A stretch of DNA of 64,000 nucleotides. Origin: Flavobacterium johnsoniae. Its GTDB lineage: Bacteria > Bacteroidota > Bacteroidia > Flavobacteriales > Flavobacteriaceae. Shown one piece after another: positions 33,197 to 41,814 of the stretch (position 1 is its first letter; each line of letters starts with the position of its first letter). Below the pieces are notes generated by a model. The model was not told the origin of the DNA, did not search any database, and worked only from the letters and a program-made list of their open reading frames with translations. The translations under genes were made by a program, and so were the position numbers. The stretch spans positions 434,001 to 498,000 of the forward strand of contig NZ_MLFK01000007.1 of assembly GCF_001879205.1 (NCBI RefSeq), read 5' to 3'.

Positions 33197-33769
33197 ATGA
33201 CAATTTCTAAAACAAGCAACCCGGCATTAATTTTAATTGATATTCAAAAAGGATTTGATGATATAGCATATTGGGGCGGACAAAGAAATAACGCAAATGC
33301 AGAAGAAAACGCAGCCGAGATTTTAAAACTGTGGAGAGAAAATAATCTTCCTCTTTTTCATATTCAGCATTGCTCTTCTAATCCAAAATCACTTCTTAAT
33401 GAAAATAATACAGGCAATGAATTTAAGGATCTTGTAAAGCCAAATGAAAATGAGATCGTTATTAAAAAGAATGTAAATAGTGCTTTTATTGGCACAAATT
33501 TAAAAGAGCAATTGGATCATGCAAATATTAAAACATTGATAATTGTTGGCCTTACAACAGATCATTGTGTTTCGACAACAACAAGAATGGCCGGAAATTT
33601 TGGTTATGAAACTTTTGTTGTTTCAGATGCGACTGCAACATTTAATAAAAAAGGGGTTGATGGACAGGATTTTTCGGCAGAACTAATTCATGAAACAGCT
33701 TTGGCAAGTCTAAATAACGAATTTGCCGCGGTTGTAACAACTGATTTTGTAAAACAAAGCATCAAATAA
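33197..33769 (+). CDS. isochorismatase-fold cysteine hydrolase
   Basis: 190 residues. The catalytic triad contexts are the Asp in ALILIDIQKGFDD, a Lys in VIKKNVNSAFIG and the Cys in LTTDHCVSTTTRMA. Such enzymes hydrolyse nicotinamide-like amides, ureido compounds or isochorismate. The YcaC/NicX-type substrate is not predictable from these motifs. Stands alone between the mqo terminator and the convergent FUSC gene. Confidence 0.82.
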   Translation: MTISKTSNPALILIDIQKGFDDIAYWGGQRNNANAEENAAEILKLWRENNLPLFHIQHCSSNPKSLLNENNTGNEFKDLVKPNENEIVIKKNVNSAFIGTNLKEQLDHANIKTLIIVGLTTDHCVSTTTRMAGNFGYETFVVSDATATFNKKGVDGQDFSAELIHETALASLNNEFAAVVTTDFVKQSIK

Positions 33770-33785
33770 ATAAGAAACCAAAAAG

Positions 33786-33812
33786 GATTAAAAGCTTTAA
33801 TCGTTTTTTACA
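33786..33812. terminator. small terminator hairpin at convergent gene ends
   Basis: GATTAAA (33786-33792) and TTTAATC (33796-33802) with a three-base loop, followed by T6 on the plus strand. It overlaps the FUSC stop codon. Confidence 0.6.
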
Positions 33813-36019
33813 GCTTTTAATTCTTTGGTTATTTTTAAATTTTTTTCTGCCAGATTACTCATCCAGATTAATTGTTCAATGACCATCGAAGCTTCCTGCA
33901 TTTTGGCCTGGCGGGTTTCCTTATCCAGATTGTCATCTGTTGCAAGACGTGTAAAATTTTTACGTTTCAGTTCTTCAAACTGTAGAGTAACATCTTCTTT
34001 ATCAAAAAAAGTATCTGTTATAACGGTTTCATTTCTTAAAATGGCAATCGAATTGTCTAAGTTTGATAAAATAGTTTTAATGATATAGTTGAATGACTCT
34101 GAGGCCGATGTCGTTTGATGAGATTGAATATATGTCGATAAAGAGGCTAATGCTGACAAAAGAGAATGATTTAAAACCACCAATTTGTTAACCAAAGGCA
34201 TTGTTTTTTGTTTTGATTTAGGTTCTTGCATCATACGCTGAAAAGAAGTCATTAAATTACCAATTTCAACAAAGGCATTTTTACGTGCCAATCTGTACGA
34301 AGTAGGAACCTCTCCTTTTTTATTATAAAAATCAGCAATTTCTTTAAGATAAATTCTATTTGCCCTGATGGCATTTTCTATATGGATAGGTGTATTTATA
34401 AACTCCCACGCCGGCCACAAAAACTGGTTAGCAAGAAATGCTAAAGTTGCACCTGCAAGCGAGTCTACAATTCTAAACTGAATTACTTCTACAACATTTG
34501 GAGTTAAAATACCATAGATAAAAACAACATACATTGTCACAAATGTTGCACTGATTTTATAATTGATTTGAGTAAAAGAAATTCCGAGAAGCATACAGAC
34601 AATCGAGAAAATACTCAATGCGACATGATTTTGAATCACAGAGACAATTCCAAATGCAAGAAGCCCTCCTAAAATAGTTCCAAAAATCCTATTGTAAGAA
34701 CGTTCTTTGGTAAGGCCGTATCCAGGCCTCATGATTACAACGATAGTTAATAAAATCCAATACACATTTTGGAAAGGGAGAAATTTTCCGAGAAAGAAAC
34801 CAATTAAAATAGTAATTGTTAATCGCAGCGAATGCCTAAATATAGAGGAAGAATAACTGAGATTTTCAATAAGAGTCCTTAATGGATAATATTGCGGTGT
34901 TAAGAATTTTTCTAATTCTTTATCCTGATCTTTTAGTTTATAAGACTGCATGGCAAGCGATAAAGCACGTTGGATAATTTTAATTTTCCCAACCTGATTT
35001 TTAGCATAATTGAGCATATTTGTCAGCATCAACACACCTTCTGCAGCTTCTTGTCTTCCTAAATTTTTTTCATAATCAAAAATGGCGAATTCAAGCGCAT
35101 CTAACTCATTTTTAAGATCATTCTTGTCAACATAAACCGCAATATGATGCACGTTTTTTGAAAGTTTTTTAAGGGTTGAAGCCAGTTTGTAAGCCACATT
35201 TTGATAGGTGCGCAGCACTTCTGGATGCTTCGCAAATTTTTCATGTAACTTATTATGGTCAAACGAAGTATATAAAGCAAGTTCTTGAATTTCAACTAAG
35301 GTGATAAAAACCAAAAGCATTTTTCTATTCTGGCTTGTAGTTCCGGATGCATTTTGGTTTCCAATGAGCATTTTTCTTAAATCTTCGTGAATCAGATTTA
35401 AATCAACCTGTATTGCTAATTGTTTTTCGGTTATTTTTTCACGATTAGCCTCTGGACTCCATAAATCACCTCTTAATTTTAAGTATTTGGCAGTTAGCTT
35501 TATGCCTTCTGCAATTTGCAATTCAATATATTTATACGGTTGTACAAAATGAAATACAAGAGAAACAATAAGATATAAAATACCTCCAATAAAAATAAAC
35601 CCAGAGTACTCAAAAGCTTCCCATCCTTCATGTAAATGTCCAAAAGATAATGAAATAGATAATAAAGCAGAAAACGAAACTAACGTTGCACGTTGTCCAT
35701 AAACTGAAATCATCGAACATAAAAAAAGCAAAAATCCTAAAAAAGGGTAAAATACAAAAGGATAGGGATAAGCAAGATTCACTAATAAATTAACGCCTGA
35801 AACAATAAAAGAAGCTACGATAAGCCCTTTAATTTTATGACTTAGAGAACTTGGAATATCGCTGGGATAAGTATAAAAAGCTCCCAAAGCAATAGTAAAA
35901 CCTATTTCAAAATGACCTAAGAAATTCAGAATCAGCACAGGAACAACAGAAGCTATAGTTACTTTTGAGGCGTTTAAAAATGAAGTACTATTTGTAAATT
36001 TTGAAATTCGATCGAACAT
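33797..36019 (-). CDS. FUSC-family (YccS-like) membrane protein
   Basis: 740 residues. Two blocks of transmembrane helices (about residues 15-155 and 400-535) are each followed by a long soluble helical region, the YccS/FUSC duplicated layout. The second block includes FLPFQNVYWILLTIVVIMRP and RSYNRIFGTILGGLLAFG, strongly conserved in the family. Members resemble aromatic-acid efflux pumps and Arabidopsis FUSC; physiological substrate unknown. Single-gene transcription unit. Confidence 0.85.
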   Translation of the reverse strand: MFDRISKFTNSTSFLNASKVTIASVVPVLILNFLGHFEIGFTIALGAFYTYPSDIPSSLSHKIKGLIVASFIVSGVNLLVNLAYPYPFVFYPFLGFLLFLCSMISVYGQRATLVSFSALLSISLSFGHLHEGWEAFEYSGFIFIGGILYLIVSLVFHFVQPYKYIELQIAEGIKLTAKYLKLRGDLWSPEANREKITEKQLAIQVDLNLIHEDLRKMLIGNQNASGTTSQNRKMLLVFITLVEIQELALYTSFDHNKLHEKFAKHPEVLRTYQNVAYKLASTLKKLSKNVHHIAVYVDKNDLKNELDALEFAIFDYEKNLGRQEAAEGVLMLTNMLNYAKNQVGKIKIIQRALSLAMQSYKLKDQDKELEKFLTPQYYPLRTLIENLSYSSSIFRHSLRLTITILIGFFLGKFLPFQNVYWILLTIVVIMRPGYGLTKERSYNRIFGTILGGLLAFGIVSVIQNHVALSIFSIVCMLLGISFTQINYKISATFVTMYVVFIYGILTPNVVEVIQFRIVDSLAGATLAFLANQFLWPAWEFINTPIHIENAIRANRIYLKEIADFYNKKGEVPTSYRLARKNAFVEIGNLMTSFQRMMQEPKSKQKTMPLVNKLVVLNHSLLSALASLSTYIQSHQTTSASESFNYIIKTILSNLDNSIAILRNETVITDTFFDKEDVTLQFEELKRKNFTRLATDDNLDKETRQAKMQEASMVIEQLIWMSNLAEKNLKITKELKAVKND

Positions 36020-36150
36020 AAATTAAGGTTTACTAACAAAGGTAAGAATTGTACGAATTAATTTGGCATAATTATAGATGAGATTTTAACAGAGGGGCAA
36101 AAAATAAGATATTATATGCCGATTAGAATTATTCATTGACTATTTTTTAT

Positions 36151-36158
36151 TATTTTTG
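36151..36158 (+). promoter_or_regulatory. -7 promoter box TATTTTTG of def operon
   Basis: TAnnTTTG match 62 bases upstream of the def ATG. Confidence 0.45.
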
Positions 36159-36220
36159 CCAGCTGAATTATGAGAACTTTAATTACAGTTTTCATCAGAT
36201 AAAACATTAAATAAAAACAA

Positions 36221-36811
36221 ATGATTTTACCAATTGTAGGATATGGTGACCCTGTTTTAAGAAAAGTAGGTGTGGCAGTAACGCCAGATTATCCAAACTT
36301 AAAAGAGACAATAGCAAACATGTACGAAACCATGTATAATGCTTACGGTGTTGGACTTGCTGCACCGCAGGTAGGTTTACCGATTCGTATATTTGTTATC
36401 GATACAACTCCTTTTAGTGAGGATGACGATTTACCATCAGATGAACAGAAAGATTTAAAAGGTTTCAAAAGAACTTTTATCAATGCTAAAATCGTTAAAG
36501 AGGAAGGTGAAGAGTGGAGTTTTAATGAAGGATGTTTAAGTATCCCTGACGTTCGTGAGGATGTTTATAGAAAACCAACTGTTACGATTGAATATTGTGA
36601 GGAAGATTTTGTGATGAAAACAGAGGTTTTTGACGGTTTGATTGCTCGAGTTATTCAACACGAGTATGACCATATCGAAGGAGTTTTGTTTACAGACAAA
36701 ATATCTTCATTGAAAAAGCGTTTGATTCAAAAGAAATTAAAAAATATTACTGAAGGCAAAACTTTTCAAGAGTACAGAATGAAATTCGCAGCCGCTAAAA
36801 AAGGAAGATAA
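36221..36811 (+). CDS. def: peptide deformylase
   Basis: 196 residues. All three deformylase motifs are present: GVGLAAPQVG, EGCLSIP (metal-ligand Cys) and QHEYDHIEG (two His ligands and catalytic Glu). It removes the formyl group from new proteins. First gene of the def-DUF5606-mazG unit, with 63 bases to the next gene. Confidence 0.95.
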   Translation: MILPIVGYGDPVLRKVGVAVTPDYPNLKETIANMYETMYNAYGVGLAAPQVGLPIRIFVIDTTPFSEDDDLPSDEQKDLKGFKRTFINAKIVKEEGEEWSFNEGCLSIPDVREDVYRKPTVTIEYCEEDFVMKTEVFDGLIARVIQHEYDHIEGVLFTDKISSLKKRLIQKKLKNITEGKTFQEYRMKFAAAKKGR

Positions 36812-36874
36812 GTGTTCTAAAATTTAGGACATAAAAAAAATACAATAAAATTCTTAATACTAATTTTAATAAAC

Positions 36875-37360
36875 ATGAATTTAGACAAAATTTTAGCCAT
36901 TTCTGGAAAACCAGGATTATATGTATTGAAAGTACAGACTCGTACAGGTTTTGTGGCAGAATCATTATTAGATGGAAAAAAAATTACAGTAAACTTAAAA
37001 AGTAATGTAAGTTTACTATCAGAAATTTCAATTTATACATACGAAGGAGAAAAACCATTAACTGAAGTAATGCAAAAAATTGCAGCTAAAGAAAACAAAG
37101 GACAGGCTATTTCTCACAAAGAAGATAACGCAACATTAAGTGCTTATTTTAAAGAAATTTTACCTGAGTACGACGAAGAGAGAGTTTATCCATCAGATAT
37201 TAAAAAAGTATTAAACTGGTATAACACGCTTCAGGCTAAAGGTCTGGTTACAGATTTAGCTCCAGCTCCAGCTGAAACTCCAGAAGAAGCTCCTGCTGTA
37301 GAAGAAAAGCCAAAAAAAGCTCCTGCTGCCAAAAAAGCAAAAGCTAAAAAAGAAGAATAA
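36875..37360 (+). CDS. DUF5606 protein with Ala/Pro/Lys-rich tail
   Basis: 161 residues. The first about 125 residues form the folded DUF5606 region, beginning MNLDKILAISGKPGLYVLKV and with SDIKKVLNWYNTLQAKGLV at its end. The last about 35 residues are a low-complexity Ala/Pro/Glu/Lys tail ending in basic residues, likely disordered or nucleic-acid binding. The family is common in Bacteroidota between def and mazG; function unknown. Confidence 0.82.
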   Translation: MNLDKILAISGKPGLYVLKVQTRTGFVAESLLDGKKITVNLKSNVSLLSEISIYTYEGEKPLTEVMQKIAAKENKGQAISHKEDNATLSAYFKEILPEYDEERVYPSDIKKVLNWYNTLQAKGLVTDLAPAPAETPEEAPAVEEKPKKAPAAKKAKAKKEE

Positions 37361-37463
37361 TAATTTTTCTGAATTCAAATATATTAATCCTGTTAAGATC
37401 GTTTTCTTGACAGGATTTTTTACTTTTACATACTCGGCAGTAGAACCAAAAAAACTTCAAAAA

Positions 37464-38234
37464 ATGAGTAAAGAACTTCAATTAAAGGCTTTCGAAAGAT
37501 TATTAATTATAATGGATGAACTTCGCGAGCAATGTCCATGGGATAAAAAACAAACCCTGCAGACACTAAGGCATCTTACAATTGAAGAAACCTATGAATT
37601 AGGTGATGCAATTTTAGACAATGATTTAAACGAAGTAAAAAAAGAGCTTGGAGATTTGTTACTGCACATTGTTTTTTATGCTAAAATTGGCTCAGAAACA
37701 AATGATTTTGATATTGCTGACGTTTGTAACGAAATCTGCGACAAACTGATTCACCGTCATCCTCATATATATAGTGATACAGTTGTAAAAGACGAAGAAG
37801 AAGTAAAGCAGAACTGGGAAAAACTTAAGCTTAAAGAAGGTAAAAAATCTGTTTTAGAAGGTGTTCCCAAAAGTCTGCCGGCATTAGTAAAAGCAAGCCG
37901 TATTCAGGATAAAGTAAAAGGTGTTGGATTTGACTGGGAAGAACCGCATCAGGTTTGGGATAAAGTTCAGGAGGAACTGGAAGAATTACAAGTTGAAGTC
38001 ACTGCTGGCGATCAGGATAAAATCGAAGCCGAGTTTGGAGATGTCCTTTTCTCAATGATAAATTATGCCCGATTTTTAAATGTTAATCCCGAAGATGCCT
38101 TAGAACGCACAAATAAAAAATTTATTAAACGTTTTCAGTATTTAGAAAGTAAAGCTTCTGAACTAGGAAAACCTTTAATGGATATGACTTTGGCCGAGAT
38201 GGACGTTTTTTGGAATGAAGCTAAAAAGCAATAA
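37464..38234 (+). CDS. mazG: nucleoside triphosphate pyrophosphohydrolase MazG
   Basis: 256 residues from the ATG at 37464; the 19 extra residues of the longer frame come from intergenic sequence. Two MazG domains are present: ECPWD-like EQCPWDKKQTLQTL with EETYELGDAI, and a second with EFGDVLFSMINYARF. Metal-binding EExxE and ExxD patterns are visible in both. It hydrolyses NTPs to NMP and PPi as housekeeping. Its stop lies one base from the convergent Crp/Fnr gene's stop. Confidence 0.9.
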   Translation: MSKELQLKAFERLLIIMDELREQCPWDKKQTLQTLRHLTIEETYELGDAILDNDLNEVKKELGDLLLHIVFYAKIGSETNDFDIADVCNEICDKLIHRHPHIYSDTVVKDEEEVKQNWEKLKLKEGKKSVLEGVPKSLPALVKASRIQDKVKGVGFDWEEPHQVWDKVQEELEELQVEVTAGDQDKIEAEFGDVLFSMINYARFLNVNPEDALERTNKKFIKRFQYLESKASELGKPLMDMTLAEMDVFWNEAKKQ

Positions 38235-38235
38235 G

Positions 38236-38916
38236 TTATTCGGCTAATTTTTTTAATGCTTTTATATTTTTCAGCATTATTTTTTTACCAACCAATTCAA
38301 TTAATTCCAGTTTATTAAAATCCGATAATAATCGGATACAGCTTTCCGTTGCAGTACCTATTATTCCGGCAAGTTCCTCTCTGGTAAGTTGAACTTTCAG
38401 AGTTTTATCTGTGTTTTCGCCAAATTCATCATGAAGCTGGAGTAAAGTTTCTGCTAAACGCTGTTTTACCGTTTTTTGAACTAAAGCAATTTTGTCGTTA
38501 TCAGATTCCTTCAAATCTTCGCAAACAGACTGCATTAAGTTTAGAGAAAACTGATTGTTGTTATTAAAGAAGTGAATAATTTCAGTTTTTGGAATAAAAC
38601 AAACTTCCATATCGGCAACTGCTTTTGCAGATAAATTGGCAGGTTCGTTGCTAATCATAGAACGCTGTCCTAAAAGCTCGCCTGATTTTACCAGTTTTAC
38701 AATTTGATCTTTTCCATTCGCACTTAATTTAGAAAGTTTTCCAATACCGTCTTTTACACAAAAAACACCATTAGTAACTTCACCTTCCTCAAAAATAGCT
38801 TCGCCTTTTTTAATAGTATAAGTCGTTTTGCTATTAGCCAATTTTATAACTTCATCTTTATTGAGAGCTTTTAGAGAAGTAAGCTGCCTTACAATACATT
38901 GATCACACTTATTCAT
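38236..38916 (-). CDS. Crp/Fnr-family transcriptional regulator
   Basis: 226 residues from the ATG at 38916. A cyclic-nucleotide-binding-like beta-roll (about 15-130) and dimer helix precede a winged HTH (about 165-220). The recognition helix TESCIRLL keeps the Glu and Arg that contact a TGA half-site in Fnr and Crp. The N-terminus has C4-x2-C7, and further cysteines occur, so an Fe-S cluster or redox sensing is possible but unproven. It is divergent from ccoI across a region with a TGA-N6-TCA operator, so it is the likely regulator of the cbb3 genes. Confidence 0.85.
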   Translation of the reverse strand: MNKCDQCIVRQLTSLKALNKDEVIKLANSKTTYTIKKGEAIFEEGEVTNGVFCVKDGIGKLSKLSANGKDQIVKLVKSGELLGQRSMISNEPANLSAKAVADMEVCFIPKTEIIHFFNNNNQFSLNLMQSVCEDLKESDNDKIALVQKTVKQRLAETLLQLHDEFGENTDKTLKVQLTREELAGIIGTATESCIRLLSDFNKLELIELVGKKIMLKNIKALKKLAE

Positions 38917-39052
38917 AGCAAAAAAATTTACTGCAAAATTAACCAATATTGCTGTTCGATGGTGCTTTTATGGTATAAAAAAGTGAATAAAATATGAATT
39001 CTTAAACTATAACGTTTTATTTCGCTAATTTAGAATTCGATTTCATGATAAT

Positions 39053-39097
39053 ATGATAAATGTCATAGTTATAATCGCTCCTTATTTGGAATATTTG
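39053..39097 (+). promoter_or_regulatory. Fnr-type operator and promoter of ccoI
   Basis: ATGATAAATGTCAT (39053-39066) is a TGA-N6-TCA dyad. An AATATTTG -7 box (39090-39097, one base off consensus) is centred 34 bases downstream. The site lies between ccoI and the divergent Crp/Fnr gene, so it could also autoregulate that gene. The ccoI ATG is 20 bases after the -7 box. Confidence 0.7.
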
Positions 39098-39117
39098 TCT
39101 AATTAAAAAAACAAATT

Positions 39118-41505
39118 ATGAATGAGCAGAGTTGTTTTCATTGCGGGCTTGAAATACCTAAAAATGAAGAAATCAATTTTGATGACAAAAAGTTTTGCTG
39201 TGCTGGTTGTAAAACAGTTTACGAAATTTTTAGTCTAAATGATTTAACCTCTTATTATGAATTTGAAAAATCTCCTGGCGCCACTCCACAAGATATTAAA
39301 GGAAAATACGATTTTTTAGATAACGAATCTATTTTGACAAAAGTTCTTGAATTTCAAGAAGGAAATACCGCAATAGTTTCACTCAATATCCCTCATATTC
39401 ATTGTAGTTCCTGCATTTGGATACTCGAAAATCTTAATCGCTTACAACCCGGAATCAGTACATCTCAGGTTAATTTTCCAGAGAAAAAAGTTAGAATTAC
39501 TTTTAATTCTGAAACTGTTTCACTCAAATCAATTGTCTATCTGTTAAGCTCAATTGGTTATGAACCTTATATTAGTTTAGAAAATTACGAAACAGGTAAA
39601 AACAAAGTAGACAGAAGTTTAACTTATAAACTTGGTGTTGCATTTTTTTGTTTCGGTAATATTATGCTGTTATCCTTTCCGGAGTATTTCGAGATGAAAG
39701 AATTTTGGTTAGATAGCTATAAACCGTTTTTTAGAGTTTTAATCTTTCTTTTAGCTTTGCCAAGTTTTTTATATTCGGCAAGCGGTTATTATGTTTCTGC
39801 ATATCATAGTATTAAAACCAAAATGCTGAATATTGATATTCCTATTGCTTTGGGAATCATCGTAATGTTTATTCGCAGTACGTACGATATGGTTATGGAT
39901 CATGGACCTGGTTTTTTTGACAGCTTGGCCAGTTTGGTTTTCTTCATGCTGCTTGGAAAAATGTTCCAAATTAAAACCTATAGTTTTTTAAGTTTCGAAA
40001 GAGATTTTAAATCCTATTTTCCAATTGCGGTAACCAGAATCAATTCAGATGCCTCTGAAGAAAGTGTCCCGATTTATGATGTTTTAAAAGGAAACCGTCT
40101 TTTGATTAGAAATCAGGAATTGATTCCTGTTGATGGAATCCTCATTAGCGAAAAAGCAGATATTGATTATAGTTTTGTAACTGGAGAATCAGTTCCTATT
40201 ACCAAAAAATCAGGAGATAAAGTTTTCGCCGGCGGAAAACAGATTGGTAAAGTAATAGAAATGGAAGTATTGCACTCTGTTTCGCAAAGTTACTTAACAC
40301 AATTGTGGAGTAATGAGGTTTTTCAGAAAAAAGTACAGCAAAAACACAAAACCATAACAGATGCAATAAGCAGGTATTTCACCCCAATTTTACTGTTGAT
40401 CGCATTTGCGGGTTTTGGTTATTGGATATTTATCGATGCTAATACTGCTTTTAATGTTTTTACAGCAGTTTTAATTGTGGCTTGTCCTTGTGCGCTGGCT
40501 CTTACGGCACCTTTTACTTTTGGGAATATTCTTCGAATCATGGGGAAACAAAAAATGTATCTCAAAAATGCTTTAGTCATCGAGCAGCTGGCTAAAGTGG
40601 ATACGATAGTATTTGATAAAACCGGAACAATTACAACTAATAAAAAATCAAATATTACATATCAGGGAATTAATCTTTCTGATGAAAATTTTACACTGAT
40701 TAAAAATGTACTTAGGGGGTCCAATCATCCCTTAAGCCGAATGCTGTATGACTTTTTACCGGAATACAAAAGAATCAAAATTGATGATTTTCAAGAAATT
40801 ACCGGAAAAGGAATTCTGGCAGCCATTGACAATAAAGAAATAAAAATAGGATCTTCTGTATTTGTAGAAAGTCCTGTTCTAGATTCATCTGAGATAGAAC
40901 GAACAGCGCTTCATATAAAAATAGATAATTTGTATTATGGAAAATTTGTGTTTCAAAATCAATATCGGGAAGGCCTGGAAAAATTATTTGAAACACTAAG
41001 TAAAGACTACAATATCAAGGTTCTATCTGGAGATAATGACGGTGAGCGAGGTACTCTTGAAGATATTTTGCCTAAAAATACAGAGCTGGTTTTCAATCAA
41101 AAACCCGAGCAGAAATTGGAGTTTATTAAAAAACTGCAGGAAAGAGGAAAAAATGTCATGATGGTAGGAGATGGATTAAATGATGCCGGAGCACTGGCGC
41201 AAAGTAATGTGGGTATTTCGGTTTCTGAAAATGTAAATGTTTTTTCTCCAGCTTGTGATGCAATTTTAGATGCAGGTGAATTTTCAAGGCTAAATTACTT
41301 TCTAAAACTATCTCATAAATCTATTTTAATCATTAAAATGAGTTTTGCTTTGTCATTGCTCTATAATGTTATAGGTCTTGCTTTTGCAGTAACAGGAAAT
41401 CTGCTTCCTTTAGTGGCGGCAATCATAATGCCATTGAGTACAATTACTATTGTAAGTTTTGTAACAATAATGGCTAACTATTTCAGTAAGAGTAATTTAA
41501 AATGA
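39118..41505 (+). CDS. ccoI: cbb3-oxidase copper-translocating P1B-type ATPase
   Basis: 795 residues. The Cys-rich N-terminus CFHCGLEIP...CCAGC and a heavy-metal domain with IHCSSCIWILENL are followed by the ATPase core: TGESVP, membrane CPCALAL, phosphorylation site FDKTGTIT, and VGDGLNDAGALA. The double N-terminal metal site is typical of CcoI/FixI, which delivers copper for cbb3 oxidase assembly. It is the first gene of the oxidase island but has its own Fnr-type promoter, with a second such site between it and ccoS. Confidence 0.92.
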   Translation: MNEQSCFHCGLEIPKNEEINFDDKKFCCAGCKTVYEIFSLNDLTSYYEFEKSPGATPQDIKGKYDFLDNESILTKVLEFQEGNTAIVSLNIPHIHCSSCIWILENLNRLQPGISTSQVNFPEKKVRITFNSETVSLKSIVYLLSSIGYEPYISLENYETGKNKVDRSLTYKLGVAFFCFGNIMLLSFPEYFEMKEFWLDSYKPFFRVLIFLLALPSFLYSASGYYVSAYHSIKTKMLNIDIPIALGIIVMFIRSTYDMVMDHGPGFFDSLASLVFFMLLGKMFQIKTYSFLSFERDFKSYFPIAVTRINSDASEESVPIYDVLKGNRLLIRNQELIPVDGILISEKADIDYSFVTGESVPITKKSGDKVFAGGKQIGKVIEMEVLHSVSQSYLTQLWSNEVFQKKVQQKHKTITDAISRYFTPILLLIAFAGFGYWIFIDANTAFNVFTAVLIVACPCALALTAPFTFGNILRIMGKQKMYLKNALVIEQLAKVDTIVFDKTGTITTNKKSNITYQGINLSDENFTLIKNVLRGSNHPLSRMLYDFLPEYKRIKIDDFQEITGKGILAAIDNKEIKIGSSVFVESPVLDSSEIERTALHIKIDNLYYGKFVFQNQYREGLEKLFETLSKDYNIKVLSGDNDGERGTLEDILPKNTELVFNQKPEQKLEFIKKLQERGKNVMMVGDGLNDAGALAQSNVGISVSENVNVFSPACDAILDAGEFSRLNYFLKLSHKSILIIKMSFALSLLYNVIGLAFAVTGNLLPLVAAIIMPLSTITIVSFVTIMANYFSKSNLK

Positions 41506-41557
41506 ATTTAAATAATTGTAAGAATATTTTTTATAATTTTAACATTATTCTTCAATT

Positions 41558-41601
41558 ATGATAATTATCATGTTTTAAACGCCAATGACCTAGTAATTTT
41601 G
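41558..41601 (+). promoter_or_regulatory. Fnr-type operator (perfect palindrome) and promoter of the cco operon
   Basis: ATGATAATTATCAT (41558-41571) is a perfect 14-base palindrome and the best copy of the motif. A perfect -7 box TAATTTTG lies at 41594-41601, centre-to-centre 33 bases, placing the operator near -41 as for class II activation. The ccoS ATG follows 18 bases later. Confidence 0.75.
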
Positions 41602-41619
41602 TTAACATAAATTTACGGT

Positions 41620-41811
41620 ATGAGTGTTATTTATCTTTTAATTTCAGTAAGTATTTTCGTGGCAGTCTGTTTTTTTATTGCCTTTATTATCGCTGTCAAA
41701 TCGGGTCAGTATGATGATGATTATACACCTTCAGTCAGAATGCTTTTTGACGATGAAACAAAAATTACTTCCCAAAATAATAATTCACCAATAGAAGAAA
41801 AACAAGTATAA
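41620..41811 (+). CDS. ccoS: cbb3-oxidase assembly protein CcoS
   Basis: 63 residues. One N-terminal transmembrane helix (about 4-27) is followed by the CcoS motif SGQYDDDYTPSVRMLFDDE. It is needed for heme and copper insertion into the oxidase in other bacteria. It is three bases before ccoNO, so the two are one transcript. Confidence 0.9.
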   Translation: MSVIYLLISVSIFVAVCFFIAFIIAVKSGQYDDDYTPSVRMLFDDETKITSQNNNSPIEEKQV

Positions 41812-41814
41812 ATT

